A DNA stretch of 64,000 bases from Paenibacillus alginolyticus DSM 5050 = NBRC 15375 (GCF_000422905.1 NZ_AUGY01000013.1:1-64000); one strand, 5' to 3'; counted from the first letter of the stretch, positions 33,448 through 43,275 are shown. The notes: generated by a model not told the origin, from the sequence alone. Made by a program: numbers and translations.

Positions 33448-34401
33448 CTAAAATAAGCTCCAATCAAATTCCTGCGACAGCGTGCCCAAAAGGTGAACGC
33501 CAGCAGTGCTGTTGCCTTTGCGGTTCAACGCCGGTCCGACCAAGCCGATACCGTACTGTCCCGGCACCATCGTCAAAATGCTGCCGGACACACCGCTTTT
33601 GGCGGGCAGCCCAACGTTCATGGCGAATTCCCCAGAGGCGTTGTACATCCCGCAGGTAAACATGAACGTCTTAGCGATCTGCACGAATCGCCGTGGTATA
33701 AGGCGTTGATTACGAATTGGATCTACGCCATTATGCGCAAGAACGAGGGCCAATCTAGCCAAATCGGTACAGTTCACCTCGACAGAACAATGGCTGAAAT
33801 AGACGTGGAGAACGTCGTCAACCTCGCTATCCAGCACACCGTTGTCTTTCAGGAAGTAAGCTAACGAACGATTCCGGTGTGCGGTATCCGACTCAGATTG
33901 AAACACACTTTGATTAATTTTAAGTGAAGGATTATTAGCGATGTCTCGGAAAAAATGGAGAATTCGCTCGACTTGCTCCCTAGGACCACTACCTGCAATC
34001 AAGGATGAAATCGCAATAGCCCCTGCATTGATAAGCGGGTTAAACGGGATGCCGGGCTCGACGAGTTCGAGCTTCAGCATCGAGTTGAAATCGTCTCCGG
34101 TAGGCTCCATGCCCACCTTGGAGAAAACAACCTCTTCCCCGTTATCCATCAATGCCAAAATTAACGTAAATACTTTCGAAATACTTTGCAAAGTAAAACG
34201 GAAATCAGATTCGCCGGCTACAGCGATATTCCCATCGGCATCCATAATACAGATACCTAGAACATCCGCTGGTGCGTTAGCAAGTTCAGGAATGTAGGAA
34301 GCAACCTGTCCGTCTGATGTATGTGCCTTGCTCTCCGTAACCCACTGAGGCAAGTGCTCCTTGAGCTGCTTCCATGTTTCTGCGTGTTGTGTATGACTCA
34401 T
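33448..34401 (-). CDS. glsA: Glutaminase (GlsA/YbgJ family)
   Basis: About 317 residues, usual size about 305-310. Converts glutamine to glutamate and ammonia. Serine beta-lactamase-like fold with the nucleophile motif in LQSISKVFTL (S-x-x-K), GMEPTGDDFNS, and PFNPLINAGAIAI. The C-terminal GLVGPALNRKGNSTAGVHLL matches the family. ATG 34401 gives a normal N-terminus; an in-frame TTG at 34440 would overlap the upstream aldo/keto reductase gene and is less likely. It follows that gene by 26 bases, so probably co-transcribed. Confidence 0.9.
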   Translation of the reverse strand: MSHTQHAETWKQLKEHLPQWVTESKAHTSDGQVASYIPELANAPADVLGICIMDADGNIAVAGESDFRFTLQSISKVFTLILALMDNGEEVVFSKVGMEPTGDDFNSMLKLELVEPGIPFNPLINAGAIAISSLIAGSGPREQVERILHFFRDIANNPSLKINQSVFQSESDTAHRNRSLAYFLKDNGVLDSEVDDVLHVYFSHCSVEVNCTDLARLALVLAHNGVDPIRNQRLIPRRFVQIAKTFMFTCGMYNASGEFAMNVGLPAKSGVSGSILTMVPGQYGIGLVGPALNRKGNSTAGVHLLGTLSQEFDWSLF

Positions 34402-34427
34402 TCCGAAGTCAATTCCTTCCTCATCAC

Positions 34428-35348
34428 TTAAGCTTTCCAAGCCTGCGGGTGGTTATCGCTGATAAGCTCCGTTGCGCTTGCATTGGCAATAACCTGTTCA
34501 GGGTTTTTACAACCTGGAATGACCGTTGTAACAGCATCATGCTTCAAACACCAAGCTAATGCCCATTTGGCCATGTCCATTCCTTCAGGAACCTCTTCCT
34601 TTTGCATGCGCTGCACGTCCTCAAGCTTCTGCTTCACACTCTCGGCATCATGACGATGGCGAACGTCTGTGTTGCTGAACACCGCGCCAGGCTTATACTT
34701 ACCGCTTAAATAGCCGCTAGCCAAAGGGACACGTGCCAGAACGCCAAGATCTTGATTCACACAGGAAGGGAAAACAAGCTCTTCGGGAGCTCGATCCAAG
34801 CGATTGTACACGACTTGAATGGCTTTGGAATTGACCTTGCTGGAGGCTTCTGTTTGATGAATATTTGCATTGCTGCCAATGGAAGTTCCCAGATGGCGGA
34901 TTTTCCCAGATTGAACTTGTTTGTCCAAAGTCGTCCAAAGATCATCATTATCAAATAAATGATCAGGTCCGGAATGGAATTGATATAAGTCAATGTAGTC
35001 CGTTTGCAAAGCTTTCAGAGAATCGTCCAGTTGTTTGACGACGTCTTCCGAACTGAAATCATCTGTTCGGGTGAACAGATCGTGGAAATGGTGGCCAAAT
35101 TTCGTAGCCACGATCCAATTCTCGCGATTGCGGCGGGATAAGTAATTACCGATTAGAGATTCCGATAAATGGTCACCATAGCATTCTGCTGTATCGATCA
35201 GATTTATACCCAGTTCAGCTGCTTGATCGAGAATAGCATCTGCTTCAGCTTGCGTGTAGGTAAGTCCCCATTCTCCGCCGAACTGCCAAGTCCCAACACC
35301 TACGATGGACACTTTCAAATCCGTTTTACCAAGTCTGCGATATTTCAT
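34428..35348 (-). CDS. Aldo/keto reductase
   Basis: About 306 residues of the NADPH-dependent AKR barrel. It starts MKYRRLGKTDLKVSIVGVGTWQFGG. The catalytic tetrad includes Asp and Tyr in NLIDTAECYGDHLSE, Lys in WIVATKFGHH, and His in DLYQFHSGPD. The C-terminal cofactor segment reads VIPGCKNPEQVIANA. ATG 35348 has AAGGAGAG upstream. Reduces aldehydes or ketones; substrate unknown. First gene of the pair with glsA. Confidence 0.9.
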   Translation of the reverse strand: MKYRRLGKTDLKVSIVGVGTWQFGGEWGLTYTQAEADAILDQAAELGINLIDTAECYGDHLSESLIGNYLSRRNRENWIVATKFGHHFHDLFTRTDDFSSEDVVKQLDDSLKALQTDYIDLYQFHSGPDHLFDNDDLWTTLDKQVQSGKIRHLGTSIGSNANIHQTEASSKVNSKAIQVVYNRLDRAPEELVFPSCVNQDLGVLARVPLASGYLSGKYKPGAVFSNTDVRHRHDAESVKQKLEDVQRMQKEEVPEGMDMAKWALAWCLKHDAVTTVIPGCKNPEQVIANASATELISDNHPQAWKA

Positions 35349-35409
35349 GGCGAGCACTCTCCTTTTTAAGGTATCCAAGTTTATTAAACGCTATAGCTTG
35401 CTCCGTGTC

Positions 35410-35450
35410 AAAAAGAAAAAGCTCTTTCCTCTCATGAAGAGAAAAGAGCC
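35410..35450 (-). terminator. Terminator of the MFS efflux gene
   Basis: Leftward hairpin GCTCTTT..CTC / GAG..AAAGAGC with a T-tract (TTTTTCTTTTT on the minus strand). Confidence 0.8.
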
Positions 35451-35457
35451 TTTTGTA

Positions 35458-37110
35458 TTAAGCGAGTCCTGGTGAGAGTTCATTTTCTTTGTTCTCATCA
35501 GTTTTCTTAGATTTACGGTCAGAAACTTTAATATTTCCGATAAACAGTGTCAGAATAGCCCCAAGTAAAACGAACACTAAGCCTACAATAAACACTTGGT
35601 GAAGCGATGTAACCAAGGCATTTTTTAGAATTGGCAGCATATGATCCACGAATTCTTTTGGCATTTTAGCCAGGGTCTCAGGACTTAGCAGTGAAGAATA
35701 TAAAGCTTGTGGATTGGTATGGATCATATCCGTCATTTGTGTAGCGAGCCCGCCTGCTTCCGCGGGAAGCTGATTGACAACAGGAGTTAAGTCTTGTTCC
35801 AACAATACAGTTGACTTGTGATTCATAATGGCTCCGAGAATCGTCATACCGAATGTACCGCCAATTTGACGGAAGAATTGACTGGAAGACGTAACGACAC
35901 CAAGCTCAGATTTCGGGAAGCTCTCTTGTAAAGCAAGTGTTAGGATTGGCATAACTAGCCCCATACCGAGACCAAGAATAAGCATGTAGCTTGAAGCGAT
36001 CAACTTCGTGGTGTTTATGCCCATAGTACTAAGGAAATAAAAGCCGATAGCCATAATAATCATTCCACCAAGCATTTGCTTTCGAACGCCGATTTTTTGA
36101 ATGAATTGACCGGAAACAACGCTGGCTGCAATCATTGTAATCATGAGCGGCGTCATCACTGTACCCGATGCTGAAGCACTGATACCGACGATGCCTTGCA
36201 TGAAGAGAGGAACGAACATAATAGCTCCGAACATCCCGACAGCCATTAGGAAGCCTACACCGTTAATTGTTGTAAATGTTCTATTTTTAAATAACCGAAC
36301 AGGAAGGATCGGCTCTTCGGCTTTACTTTCAATAATAACGAAGGAAACCAACGATATAATAGCTAATGCAAAAAGTCCAATGATTTGCCAAGACAACCAA
36401 GCGAAATCTTTACCGCCAAATGTTAAAGCGAGCAGTAAGCTGACAACCCCGACAATCATGGTGACAATTCCCGGAATATCGAATTTTACTTTTCCTGTTG
36501 CTTTATGCTTTGGTAAGGCAATTGCAATTAAGACAACAGCAAGGATACCGACTGGAAGGTTGATGTAGAATACCCAGCGCCAGTCCAATGCGTCAACGAT
36601 CCAACCACCGATTTGGGGGCCAATAACCGATGATAAACCGAAGATCGCACCGAATACGCCCTGCCATTTGGCACGTTGTTTTCCGGTAAATAAGTCCCCG
36701 ATAATAATCATCGCCATGGGCATCATAATACCGCCGCCAAGACCTTGCAAACCGCGGAACAGAATCAGTTCCGTCATGTTCTGAGACATCCCGCATAAGG
36801 CGGAAGCCGCGATAAAGATGACTAAACCTGTTACATAGATGACACGACGACCAATTAAATCGGCAAGTTTACCTGCAATTGGAACGACAACCGTTGATGT
36901 CAACATGTAAGCAGTAGTCAACCATGCCATGAGGCCAAGACCGCCGAATTCACCGACGATACGCGGCATTGCTGTTCCGACAATCGTACCGTCCAAAGCG
37001 CCAAATAGCATAGCAATGATAAGACCGGTAAGCAGGAGACCTCGATTTTTGAGTTCGGGTCCTTCTGCTTCTATGGAATTCTCTGAAGCTGTTTTTTGTA
37101 TGTTTTCCAC
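35458..37110 (-). CDS. DHA2-family MFS multidrug efflux transporter (14 membrane segments)
   Basis: About 550 residues from GTG 37110 (AAGGAG 8 bases upstream). Motif A is visible as GKLADLIGRRVIYVTG, motif C-like glycine patterns as GPQIGGWIVDALDWRWVFYINLPVG, and MLFGALDGTIVGTAMPRI is typical of proton-driven drug exporters of the EmrB/LfrA type. A large extracellular loop lies between about residues 430 and 500. It is preceded by a marR gene 27 bases upstream that probably represses both. Confidence 0.92.
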   Translation of the reverse strand: MENIQKTASENSIEAEGPELKNRGLLLTGLIIAMLFGALDGTIVGTAMPRIVGEFGGLGLMAWLTTAYMLTSTVVVPIAGKLADLIGRRVIYVTGLVIFIAASALCGMSQNMTELILFRGLQGLGGGIMMPMAMIIIGDLFTGKQRAKWQGVFGAIFGLSSVIGPQIGGWIVDALDWRWVFYINLPVGILAVVLIAIALPKHKATGKVKFDIPGIVTMIVGVVSLLLALTFGGKDFAWLSWQIIGLFALAIISLVSFVIIESKAEEPILPVRLFKNRTFTTINGVGFLMAVGMFGAIMFVPLFMQGIVGISASASGTVMTPLMITMIAASVVSGQFIQKIGVRKQMLGGMIIMAIGFYFLSTMGINTTKLIASSYMLILGLGMGLVMPILTLALQESFPKSELGVVTSSSQFFRQIGGTFGMTILGAIMNHKSTVLLEQDLTPVVNQLPAEAGGLATQMTDMIHTNPQALYSSLLSPETLAKMPKEFVDHMLPILKNALVTSLHQVFIVGLVFVLLGAILTLFIGNIKVSDRKSKKTDENKENELSPGLA

Positions 37111-37137
37111 TTGTACCACTCCTTGAATATGATGAAA

Positions 37138-37566
37138 TTAATAATAATTAGTTAACTTTTCAAAGGCACTCACAAGAATACGCATTTCGTCCGGAGGAAG
37201 CTGTGACAGTCCACGAGCAATGACTTCTTTCTGGACATCTTCTGCTTGTTTGAGTATAGCCTTTCCGGTTTCGGTTATTTCAACTAGCACAATCCGTCGA
37301 TCTGTCTCATGGTGTTTACGTATAACATGCCCACTTTGGACAAGTCGATCAATCATAACGGTGATCGCACTCGGTTTAACGCCTAGTTTATCAGCGAGAT
37401 GAGTTTGTTTCGGAGCGCCTTCTTTAGAAATCATGAATAACATGAATATTTGTGGCTTCGTTAACTCCGAATTTAACTGGCTAAGTACGGTGTGACTAAT
37501 TTTCCGATGTGCTGTTTCAAATGTTGTGCGAAACCGATTCGTATAAGCAAGCAGTTCATCTTCCAT
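37138..37566 (-). CDS. MarR-family regulator of the efflux operon
   Basis: 142 residues. Winged helix APKQTHLADKLGVKPSAITVMIDRLVQSGHVIRK with wing HHETDRRIVLVEITETGKAIL. TAAGGAGG precedes the ATG. It lies directly upstream of the MFS gene and downstream of its own promoter, which overlaps TTTAAAC-type dyads. Likely a drug-responsive repressor of the pair. Confidence 0.9.
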   Translation of the reverse strand: MEDELLAYTNRFRTTFETAHRKISHTVLSQLNSELTKPQIFMLFMISKEGAPKQTHLADKLGVKPSAITVMIDRLVQSGHVIRKHHETDRRIVLVEITETGKAILKQAEDVQKEVIARGLSQLPPDEMRILVSAFEKLTNYY

Positions 37567-37606
37567 TTCAAAAACCTCCTTACCACTTTATTAAAGTATC
37601 AAATCA

Positions 37607-37684
37607 TTAAACAATAAAATGTTTAAATTAATTAATGTTTAAATTGTTTAAATAAAATATACGCCGATGATGATTCGAAGTCAA
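37607..37684 (-). promoter_or_regulatory. Leftward promoter and MarR-operator-like dyads
   Basis: On the minus strand TTGACT (37684-37679), 17 bases, TATATT (37661-37656). Just downstream is TTAAACA-N6-TGTTTAA (37607-37626) plus repeated ATGTTTAAAT words up to 37651. Binding there would block elongation into marR. Confidence 0.7.
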
Positions 37685-37714
37685 CAGGTAAATTCAGTAC
37701 CCAGGCTAGTTAAC

Positions 37715-37743
37715 TTGCATATCCGGCATATCTTGCATATAAT
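37715..37743 (+). promoter_or_regulatory. Promoter of the pheST T-box transcript
   Basis: TTGCAT (37715-37720), 17 bases, TATAAT (37738-37743). Confidence 0.7.
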
Positions 37744-37754
37744 AATTGATACAT

Positions 37755-38045
37755 ATACGTGAAAATGCTTTGACGGAGAAGAGTACGCAGTGCTTCTTGA
37801 CAGGGAGGGAAAGCCGATGATTGAGAGCTATCCCCGAGAATCAGGCTGCTGAAGTTCGCTCCCGAGCAGTCCTTTGAACAGAGGCTTTATCAATAGCTTC
37901 TAAATAGAGGGAACCGGACACAACGTCCGTTATCTGAAATGAAGTGAGAATCGTTTATTTGGCTTTTTAGCCGGTGAGCGAATCTAATTAGGGTGGTACC
38001 ACGGCTTTTCGTCCCTTGTAAGGGAGCGGAAAGTCTTTTTTGTGT
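37755..38045 (+). ncRNA. T-box leader controlling pheST
   Basis: The conserved T-box AGGGTGGTACCACGG lies at 37990-38004 and is immediately followed by a terminator (GGCTTTTCGTCCC / GGGAGCGGAAAGTC plus six Ts, 38003-38041). Stem I contains GAGTA (about 37780) and, on its 3' side, a TTC at 37855-37857 that could be the Phe specifier codon. Uncharged tRNA-Phe would stabilise the antiterminator and turn on pheST. Confidence 0.93.
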
Positions 38046-38089
38046 TTTCATTTAGGGTGATTAAGGGGCCTAATTCAGGAGGGATTTCG

Positions 38090-39124
38090 ATGAAAGAGCG
38101 GTTAGAAGCTTTGAAGCAGGAAGCGCTGCAAGAGCTAAGCGGCGTACAAAGTCAGCAGGAGCTAAATGATCTACGTATTAAGTATTTGGGTAAAAAAGGG
38201 CCACTAACTGAGGTACTGCGCGGTATGGGTGCATTAAGTGCAGAGGAAAGACCGGTTATCGGCCAAGTAGCGAACGACGTTCGTGCAGCGATTGAAACCG
38301 TTATTGAAGAGAAGCAAGCAGCATACCAACAGCAAGAAACCGAGAACAGATTGCGTGCAGAAATGATTGACGTAACCCTGCCGGGACGTCCATCACAGCA
38401 AGGTGCCGTGCATCCTTTAAGCAAAGTTATTCAAGAAATTGAAGATATTTTCATTGGTATGGGGTACACCGTAGCGGAAGGCCCAGAGGTAGAGCAGGAC
38501 TACTACAATTTTGAGGCGCTTAATCTGCCGAAGGATCACCCAGCTCGCGATATGCAGGACTCATTCTATATCACGGATGAAATTCTCATGCGTACACAAA
38601 CCTCCCCAGTTCAAGTTAGAACAATGGAGAAACGTAAAGGGGAAGTTCCGATCAAAATCATTTGTCCGGGCAAAGTATATCGCCGAGATGACGATGATGC
38701 GACACATTCCCATATGTTTACTCAAATCGAAGGTCTGGTCATCGACCGTAACGTACGGATGAGTGATCTGAAAGGAACCTTGCTTCAATTCGTTCAAGAA
38801 ATGTACGGCAAAGAGACGAGAATTCGCTTGCGCCCAAGCTTCTTTCCATTCACAGAGCCAAGCGTTGAAGTTGATGTGAGCTGTGCGATGTGTGGCGGCG
38901 TTGGCTGCCGTACTTGTAAACAAACGGGCTGGTTAGAAATCCTCGGAGCGGGCATGGTACATCCACGCGTTCTGGAGATGGGTGGATATGACCCGAAGGA
39001 ATACACAGGATTTGCATTTGGAATGGGCGTTGAGCGCATTGCGATGCTGAAATACGGCATTGAAGATATTCGTCATTTCTACACGAACGATTTGCGGTTC
39101 TTAAAGCAATTCTTACACTTGTAA
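38090..39124 (+). CDS. pheS: Phenylalanyl-tRNA synthetase alpha subunit
   Basis: 344 residues, normal length. N-terminal coiled-coil (about 1-90) that holds tRNA, then the class II catalytic core: [23 protein letters not shown], motif 2 region [20 protein letters not shown], and motif 3 [25 protein letters not shown] precedes ATG 38090. Charges tRNA-Phe together with PheT. The T-box leader provides control by tRNA-Phe charging. Confidence 0.97.
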   Translation: MKERLEALKQEALQELSGVQSQQELNDLRIKYLGKKGPLTEVLRGMGALSAEERPVIGQVANDVRAAIETVIEEKQAAYQQQETENRLRAEMIDVTLPGRPSQQGAVHPLSKVIQEIEDIFIGMGYTVAEGPEVEQDYYNFEALNLPKDHPARDMQDSFYITDEILMRTQTSPVQVRTMEKRKGEVPIKIICPGKVYRRDDDDATHSHMFTQIEGLVIDRNVRMSDLKGTLLQFVQEMYGKETRIRLRPSFFPFTEPSVEVDVSCAMCGGVGCRTCKQTGWLEILGAGMVHPRVLEMGGYDPKEYTGFAFGMGVERIAMLKYGIEDIRHFYTNDLRFLKQFLHL

Positions 39125-39149
39125 GCATCAGGAAAAGGAGGGGTTAAGC

Positions 39150-41603
39150 ATGAAGGTTTCTTATCAATGGTTATCGGAATATGTAGACGTATCAGGCTTC
39201 ACAGCCGAGGAATTAGCAGAAAAACTGACCCGAAGCGGCATCGAAGTGGATATCGTGGAAGATCGCAATAAGGGTGTAACGAACGTCGTCGTTGGATTTG
39301 TAAAATCACGCGAAAAACACCCAGACGCAGATAAATTAAGCGTGTGTATCATTGATGCCGGACAAGGCGAAGACTTGCAAATCGTTTGCGGGGCTAAAAA
39401 TATTGATGCCGGACAAAAGGTGCCTGTCGCTATGATCGGTGCCGTGCTTCCTGGCGGATTGCAAATCAAACGCGCTAAGCTGCGCGGCGTAGAGTCACAA
39501 GGCATGATTTGTTCAGCCAAAGAACTTGGTCTGAACGATAAGCTGCTGCCGAAGGAAATTCAAGAAGGTATCCTAGTTTTGCCTGAAGAAACCGAAATTG
39601 GCAGCTCAATTCTGGATGTCCTTGCTATTAACGACAAGGTGTTAGAGCTTGACTTGACACCAAACCGCTCCGATTGCTTGAGCATGCTCGGAGCAGCTTA
39701 TGAGATCGCGGCGATCCTCGGACGCGATGTCAAACTTCCTGATGCGGAAACAGCGCTTCAAGGGACTGGAACAGCCGCAGTAAAAGCTGCTGATCGCATC
39801 AGTGTGAAGATCACAGCGACGGAGCAATGCACGCATTACGCGGCTCGCCTTATCGAAGGCGTACGCGTCGGCACTTCTCCGCTGTGGATGCAGAACCGCT
39901 TGATGGCGGCTGGTATCCGCCCGATCAACAACATCGTTGACATCACAAATTTTGTGATGCTCGAATACGGCCAACCGCTCCACGCTTTCGATGCCGAGCA
40001 GTTGAACAATGGCCACATCGATGTACGCCTCGCTGAGGCCGGCGAGAAGCTCGTTACGCTCGACGATGTGGAGCGTACGCTAGAGCCGCACATGCTGCTC
40101 ATCACGGACGGCACAAAGCCTGTAGGGATTGCAGGTGTTATGGGTGGCGCTAACTCAGAAGTGACAGAAAGCACCACACGGATACTGCTTGAATCCGCCA
40201 AGTTCACAGGCAGCTCTGTACGCCGAACGTCGCGCCAGCTAGGGCTCCGCTCTGAAGCGAGTCTTCGCTTCGAGAAAGAAGTGAACCCGGAAGCGGTACT
40301 TCCGGCATTAAACCGTGCTGCTGCGTTAATGGCTCAGTACGCAGGAGGTCAAGTCGCTGACGGCATCGCCCAAGCCGTAGCAGGCACACACAAGCCAGTC
40401 AGCATCGAGCTTGCAGCTGACCGTGTAAACAATTATCTCGGCACTGAACTTTCCTTGGCCGAGATGGGTCAAATCATAGAGCGCCTGCACTTCACCTTTG
40501 AGCAGGCAGGAGAAGGCAAGCTGCTCGTGCATGTGCCGAGCCGCCGCGGAGACATCACACGGGATGTCGATTTGATCGAAGAAGTAGCTCGCCTATTCGG
40601 CTACGACAACATCTCGACAACCTTAATGACCGGCGTGACGACGCCCGGCTCCTTGACCAAAGAGCAGTCGATCCGCCGCATCATTCGGAATCTCCTGACT
40701 CAAAGCGGACTGCATGAAGTCATCACCTATTCCTTCACGCAGCCGGATCAGACCGTTTCGCTGCCGGGTCTATATCCAGCAGCTAAACCAATCTCACTCG
40801 CTATGCCAATGAGCGAGGATCGCAGCCAACTGCGTACTAGCTTGCTTCCGCATCTGCTAGACGTTGTTAGCTACAATCGTAACCGCACGATGGATGATGT
40901 GGCTATTTTCGAAATCGGCAAAGTATTCATCACGGATGAGACTACACTTACAGCTTTGCCGCAAGAGAAGCTTCTTCTCTCCATTGTACTGACAGGCAAA
41001 CGCCGTCAAGCACATTGGGCTCAGAAGTCAGAAACTATCGACTTTTATGATATCAAAGGTGTTTTTGACCGTCTTGTAAACTACCTAGGCGTTAAAGGGC
41101 TCACCTATAAATCAGCATCACCAGATGGTTTCCATCCGGGCCGAACAGCGGAGCTTCTCTTAAACACAGCTGAGGGTCAGCAAGTCATAGGTCGAATCGG
41201 TCAACTGCATCCTACCGTTCAACAACAGCGTGATCTTGACGACACTTACGTACTAGAGGTTGAACTTTCCCCAATCTTGGAAGCTGCTGGAGATGCAATT
41301 GTATATAAATTGCTGCCGCGTTATCCGTCCATTGGGCGTGATCTTGCTGTAGTAGTGAACCCTAGTGTACCTGTAGGTCTTATGGAGCAAACCATCACCG
41401 AAGTTGCCGGAGACTTGTTAGAATCTATTCAAGTATTTGATATCTATACCGGAGAGCGTTTAGGTGCAAATCGCAAGAGCGTAGCCATTGCCTTAGTATA
41501 CCGTCACGCAGAAAGAACACTGTTGGATGAAGAAGTAACAGAGCTCCATGCCAAAGTTGTGCAAAGCCTTGAACAACAATATGAGGCAGAGTTAAGAAAA
41601 TAG
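39150..41603 (+). CDS. pheT: Phenylalanyl-tRNA synthetase beta subunit
   Basis: 817 residues, full length. N-terminal tRNA-binding EMAP-like domain (about 40-155; KSREKHPDADKLSVCIIDAG), B3/B4 editing domain (about 205-390; RPINNIVDITNFVMLEYGQPLHAFDA), B5 (about 400-475), catalytic-like core, and a C-terminal FDX-ACB anticodon-binding domain (YPSIGRDLAVVVNPSVPVG). Forms the alpha2-beta2 enzyme and edits Tyr-tRNA-Phe. Starts 25 bases after pheS with AAGGAGGGG. The middle (about 39.8-40.7 kb) is visibly more GC-rich than its ends. Confidence 0.97.
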   Translation: MKVSYQWLSEYVDVSGFTAEELAEKLTRSGIEVDIVEDRNKGVTNVVVGFVKSREKHPDADKLSVCIIDAGQGEDLQIVCGAKNIDAGQKVPVAMIGAVLPGGLQIKRAKLRGVESQGMICSAKELGLNDKLLPKEIQEGILVLPEETEIGSSILDVLAINDKVLELDLTPNRSDCLSMLGAAYEIAAILGRDVKLPDAETALQGTGTAAVKAADRISVKITATEQCTHYAARLIEGVRVGTSPLWMQNRLMAAGIRPINNIVDITNFVMLEYGQPLHAFDAEQLNNGHIDVRLAEAGEKLVTLDDVERTLEPHMLLITDGTKPVGIAGVMGGANSEVTESTTRILLESAKFTGSSVRRTSRQLGLRSEASLRFEKEVNPEAVLPALNRAAALMAQYAGGQVADGIAQAVAGTHKPVSIELAADRVNNYLGTELSLAEMGQIIERLHFTFEQAGEGKLLVHVPSRRGDITRDVDLIEEVARLFGYDNISTTLMTGVTTPGSLTKEQSIRRIIRNLLTQSGLHEVITYSFTQPDQTVSLPGLYPAAKPISLAMPMSEDRSQLRTSLLPHLLDVVSYNRNRTMDDVAIFEIGKVFITDETTLTALPQEKLLLSIVLTGKRRQAHWAQKSETIDFYDIKGVFDRLVNYLGVKGLTYKSASPDGFHPGRTAELLLNTAEGQQVIGRIGQLHPTVQQQRDLDDTYVLEVELSPILEAAGDAIVYKLLPRYPSIGRDLAVVVNPSVPVGLMEQTITEVAGDLLESIQVFDIYTGERLGANRKSVAIALVYRHAERTLLDEEVTELHAKVVQSLEQQYEAELRK

Positions 41604-41632
41604 TCTAACTTTCATTTAAGTTGCAGGAAAAC

Positions 41633-41677
41633 AGGCTGGTCTTATCGAAATTACACTCGATAGGGCCAGCCTTTCAT
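41633..41677 (+). terminator. Terminator-like hairpin after pheT
   Basis: AGGCTGGTC..ATCG / CGAT..GGGCCAGCCT stem, with only a short T-run. Confidence 0.6.
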
Positions 41678-41697
41678 CTAAGGGAGGATATAAAAAA

Positions 41698-43269
41698 GTG
41701 AACGCTGAAGATAAAACGAGGATTACCGTTGATATATATGGACACCAATACAAATTAAAAGCAAGCACCAGCACCAATTATATGAAGCGAGTAGCTGAAT
41801 ACGTAAATGAACAAATGTTTCGTATTGCCAAGGGCTATCCGCGGCTAGATTCACAGAGAATCGCTGTTCTGGCTGCGGTGAACATGGCTGATGAGTGCTT
41901 CCGTATGAATGAAATTATGGAAGAACTGACCAAAGCTCAAAAGAACCAAGAAGCAACAAAAGCTGCCTATGACAAATTAATTGTTAACTTTAACGAAATG
42001 AAACTAGAATACGAGCAACAACAAACATACATAAGTGAGCAAAATGCTAAACTAGTACAAGGTAACCAAACGCAAGAGCAAATGAAACAAGAAGTTCAGA
42101 AAGCAATACAAGAACAAGAGCAATTGAGGCAACAATTACAACAAGCTAAACAACATCAAGAACAAGTTAAACAACAACATCAAGAGCAAGCTAAACAACA
42201 ACAAGAACAAGCCAAACAGCAGCAAGAGCAAATCAAACAACAACTAGAACAAGTCAAACAACAGCTCGAGCAGGAAAAACGTCAACAAAAACAAGTAAGA
42301 CAACAGCTAGAGCAAGAAAAACAACAACACCAACAAACAAAGCAACAATTGGAGCAGGAGAAACAACAAAAGGCGCATCAGCTGCAAAAGCTGAACGAAC
42401 AGCACAGAGTCGAAAAACAGTCACTCTCAGAAATCCACCAACAAGACAGAGAAATGTTAAATCAGCAATATCAACAAGAAAAAGAAGCACTAATGCAGCA
42501 GCATCTGCAAGAAAAAGAAATCATAAACATGCAACATCAAGAAGAGATCTTTAAGCTTTCGAATCACTACCAGTTGGAAAAGGAAACACTCGTAAATCAA
42601 CATAAAGAGGAACTAGAAAACATCACAATCCATCATCAAACGGAAATTGAAACTATCACAAACAAACATCAAGAGAGAATTGATACTATTAGGAACCAAC
42701 TTCAAGAAAAACTAAGTACAATTTCAAATCAACATAAAGAGAAAATAGATAATATTACAATTCAACATCAAGTGGAAATAGAAACACTCACAACTGCGCA
42801 CCAAAAGGAGATAGATACACTCACAACCTCGCACCAAGAAGAAATAGAAACACTCACCGCCCTATACCAGGACGAGGCAGAGGCTAAGATACTGAGTTAT
42901 GAGCAAGATAAAGGCAATCTAGTTGGGGAATTTCAAGAACGACAAACAAACATTATTCAACAGCTTGAAGACCAAAAATCAACAATTATTACACAATATC
43001 AAGCTCAAATTGATGCTTTACTAGAGCATCAGCAATTAGAACGAAGTGCACTTGCTCAACATTTTGAAGAAGAAAAAGAACGGATCTTAGCCCAAGCACG
43101 CAGAGAAAAAGAAGAATTAATGCATCAAAGCTTGAACGACGAGGCTCAGCAAAAAGAGCTTCAAAACATCAAAGAAGAGTATAAAGAGCTGCGCGAGGAA
43201 TATGCTAAACTGCAGAATGAATACAATGAGTGGATCGAGCTTGTAGAAACAGATAGTCCTGGCAGGTAA
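41698..43269 (+). CDS. zapA: ZapA-domain protein with very long heptad/hendecad coiled coil
   Basis: 523 residues from GTG 41698 (GGGAGGA upstream). Residues 1-80 are a ZapA domain (RITVDIYGHQYKLKAS, DSQRIAVLAAVNMADECFRM), which bundles FtsZ. ZapA alone is normally about 85-150 residues. After it comes a Gln-rich heptad region (about 130-225, units such as QEQAKQQ and QQLEQEK), then 22 consecutive 11-residue units (238-479; for example VEIETLTTAHQ, KEIDTLTTSHQ), then a short acidic helix. No membrane segment. Sits in the normal zapA position between pheT and cvpA. Probably a rod-like FtsZ-associated scaffold; length beyond the ZapA domain is exceptional. Confidence 0.9.
   Translation: MNAEDKTRITVDIYGHQYKLKASTSTNYMKRVAEYVNEQMFRIAKGYPRLDSQRIAVLAAVNMADECFRMNEIMEELTKAQKNQEATKAAYDKLIVNFNEMKLEYEQQQTYISEQNAKLVQGNQTQEQMKQEVQKAIQEQEQLRQQLQQAKQHQEQVKQQHQEQAKQQQEQAKQQQEQIKQQLEQVKQQLEQEKRQQKQVRQQLEQEKQQHQQTKQQLEQEKQQKAHQLQKLNEQHRVEKQSLSEIHQQDREMLNQQYQQEKEALMQQHLQEKEIINMQHQEEIFKLSNHYQLEKETLVNQHKEELENITIHHQTEIETITNKHQERIDTIRNQLQEKLSTISNQHKEKIDNITIQHQVEIETLTTAHQKEIDTLTTSHQEEIETLTALYQDEAEAKILSYEQDKGNLVGEFQERQTNIIQQLEDQKSTIITQYQAQIDALLEHQQLERSALAQHFEEEKERILAQARREKEELMHQSLNDEAQQKELQNIKEEYKELREEYAKLQNEYNEWIELVETDSPGR
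42409..43134 (+). repeat. 22 tandem 33-bp units encoding 11-residue (hendecad) repeats
   Basis: Coding repeat inside the ZapA-domain gene. Units align without a gap from VEKQSLSEIHQ to REKEELMHQSL, with hydrophobic residues at positions 3 and 6 and often His-Gln at 10-11. DNA units have diverged, so the period is conserved at protein level more than at DNA level. Confidence 0.88.
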
Positions 43270-43275
43270 TCCATA

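Noticed and set aside
36143..36568. Rightward 141-codon frame opposite the DHA2 efflux gene
   Set aside because: Antisense shadow of hydrophobic codons; no start signal.
42100..43140. Repeated CAACA/CAAGA words resembling tandem DNA repeats or a CRISPR-like array
   Set aside because: The periodicity is at codon level (21 and 33 bases) inside one long open frame encoding coiled coil; there are no unique spacers.
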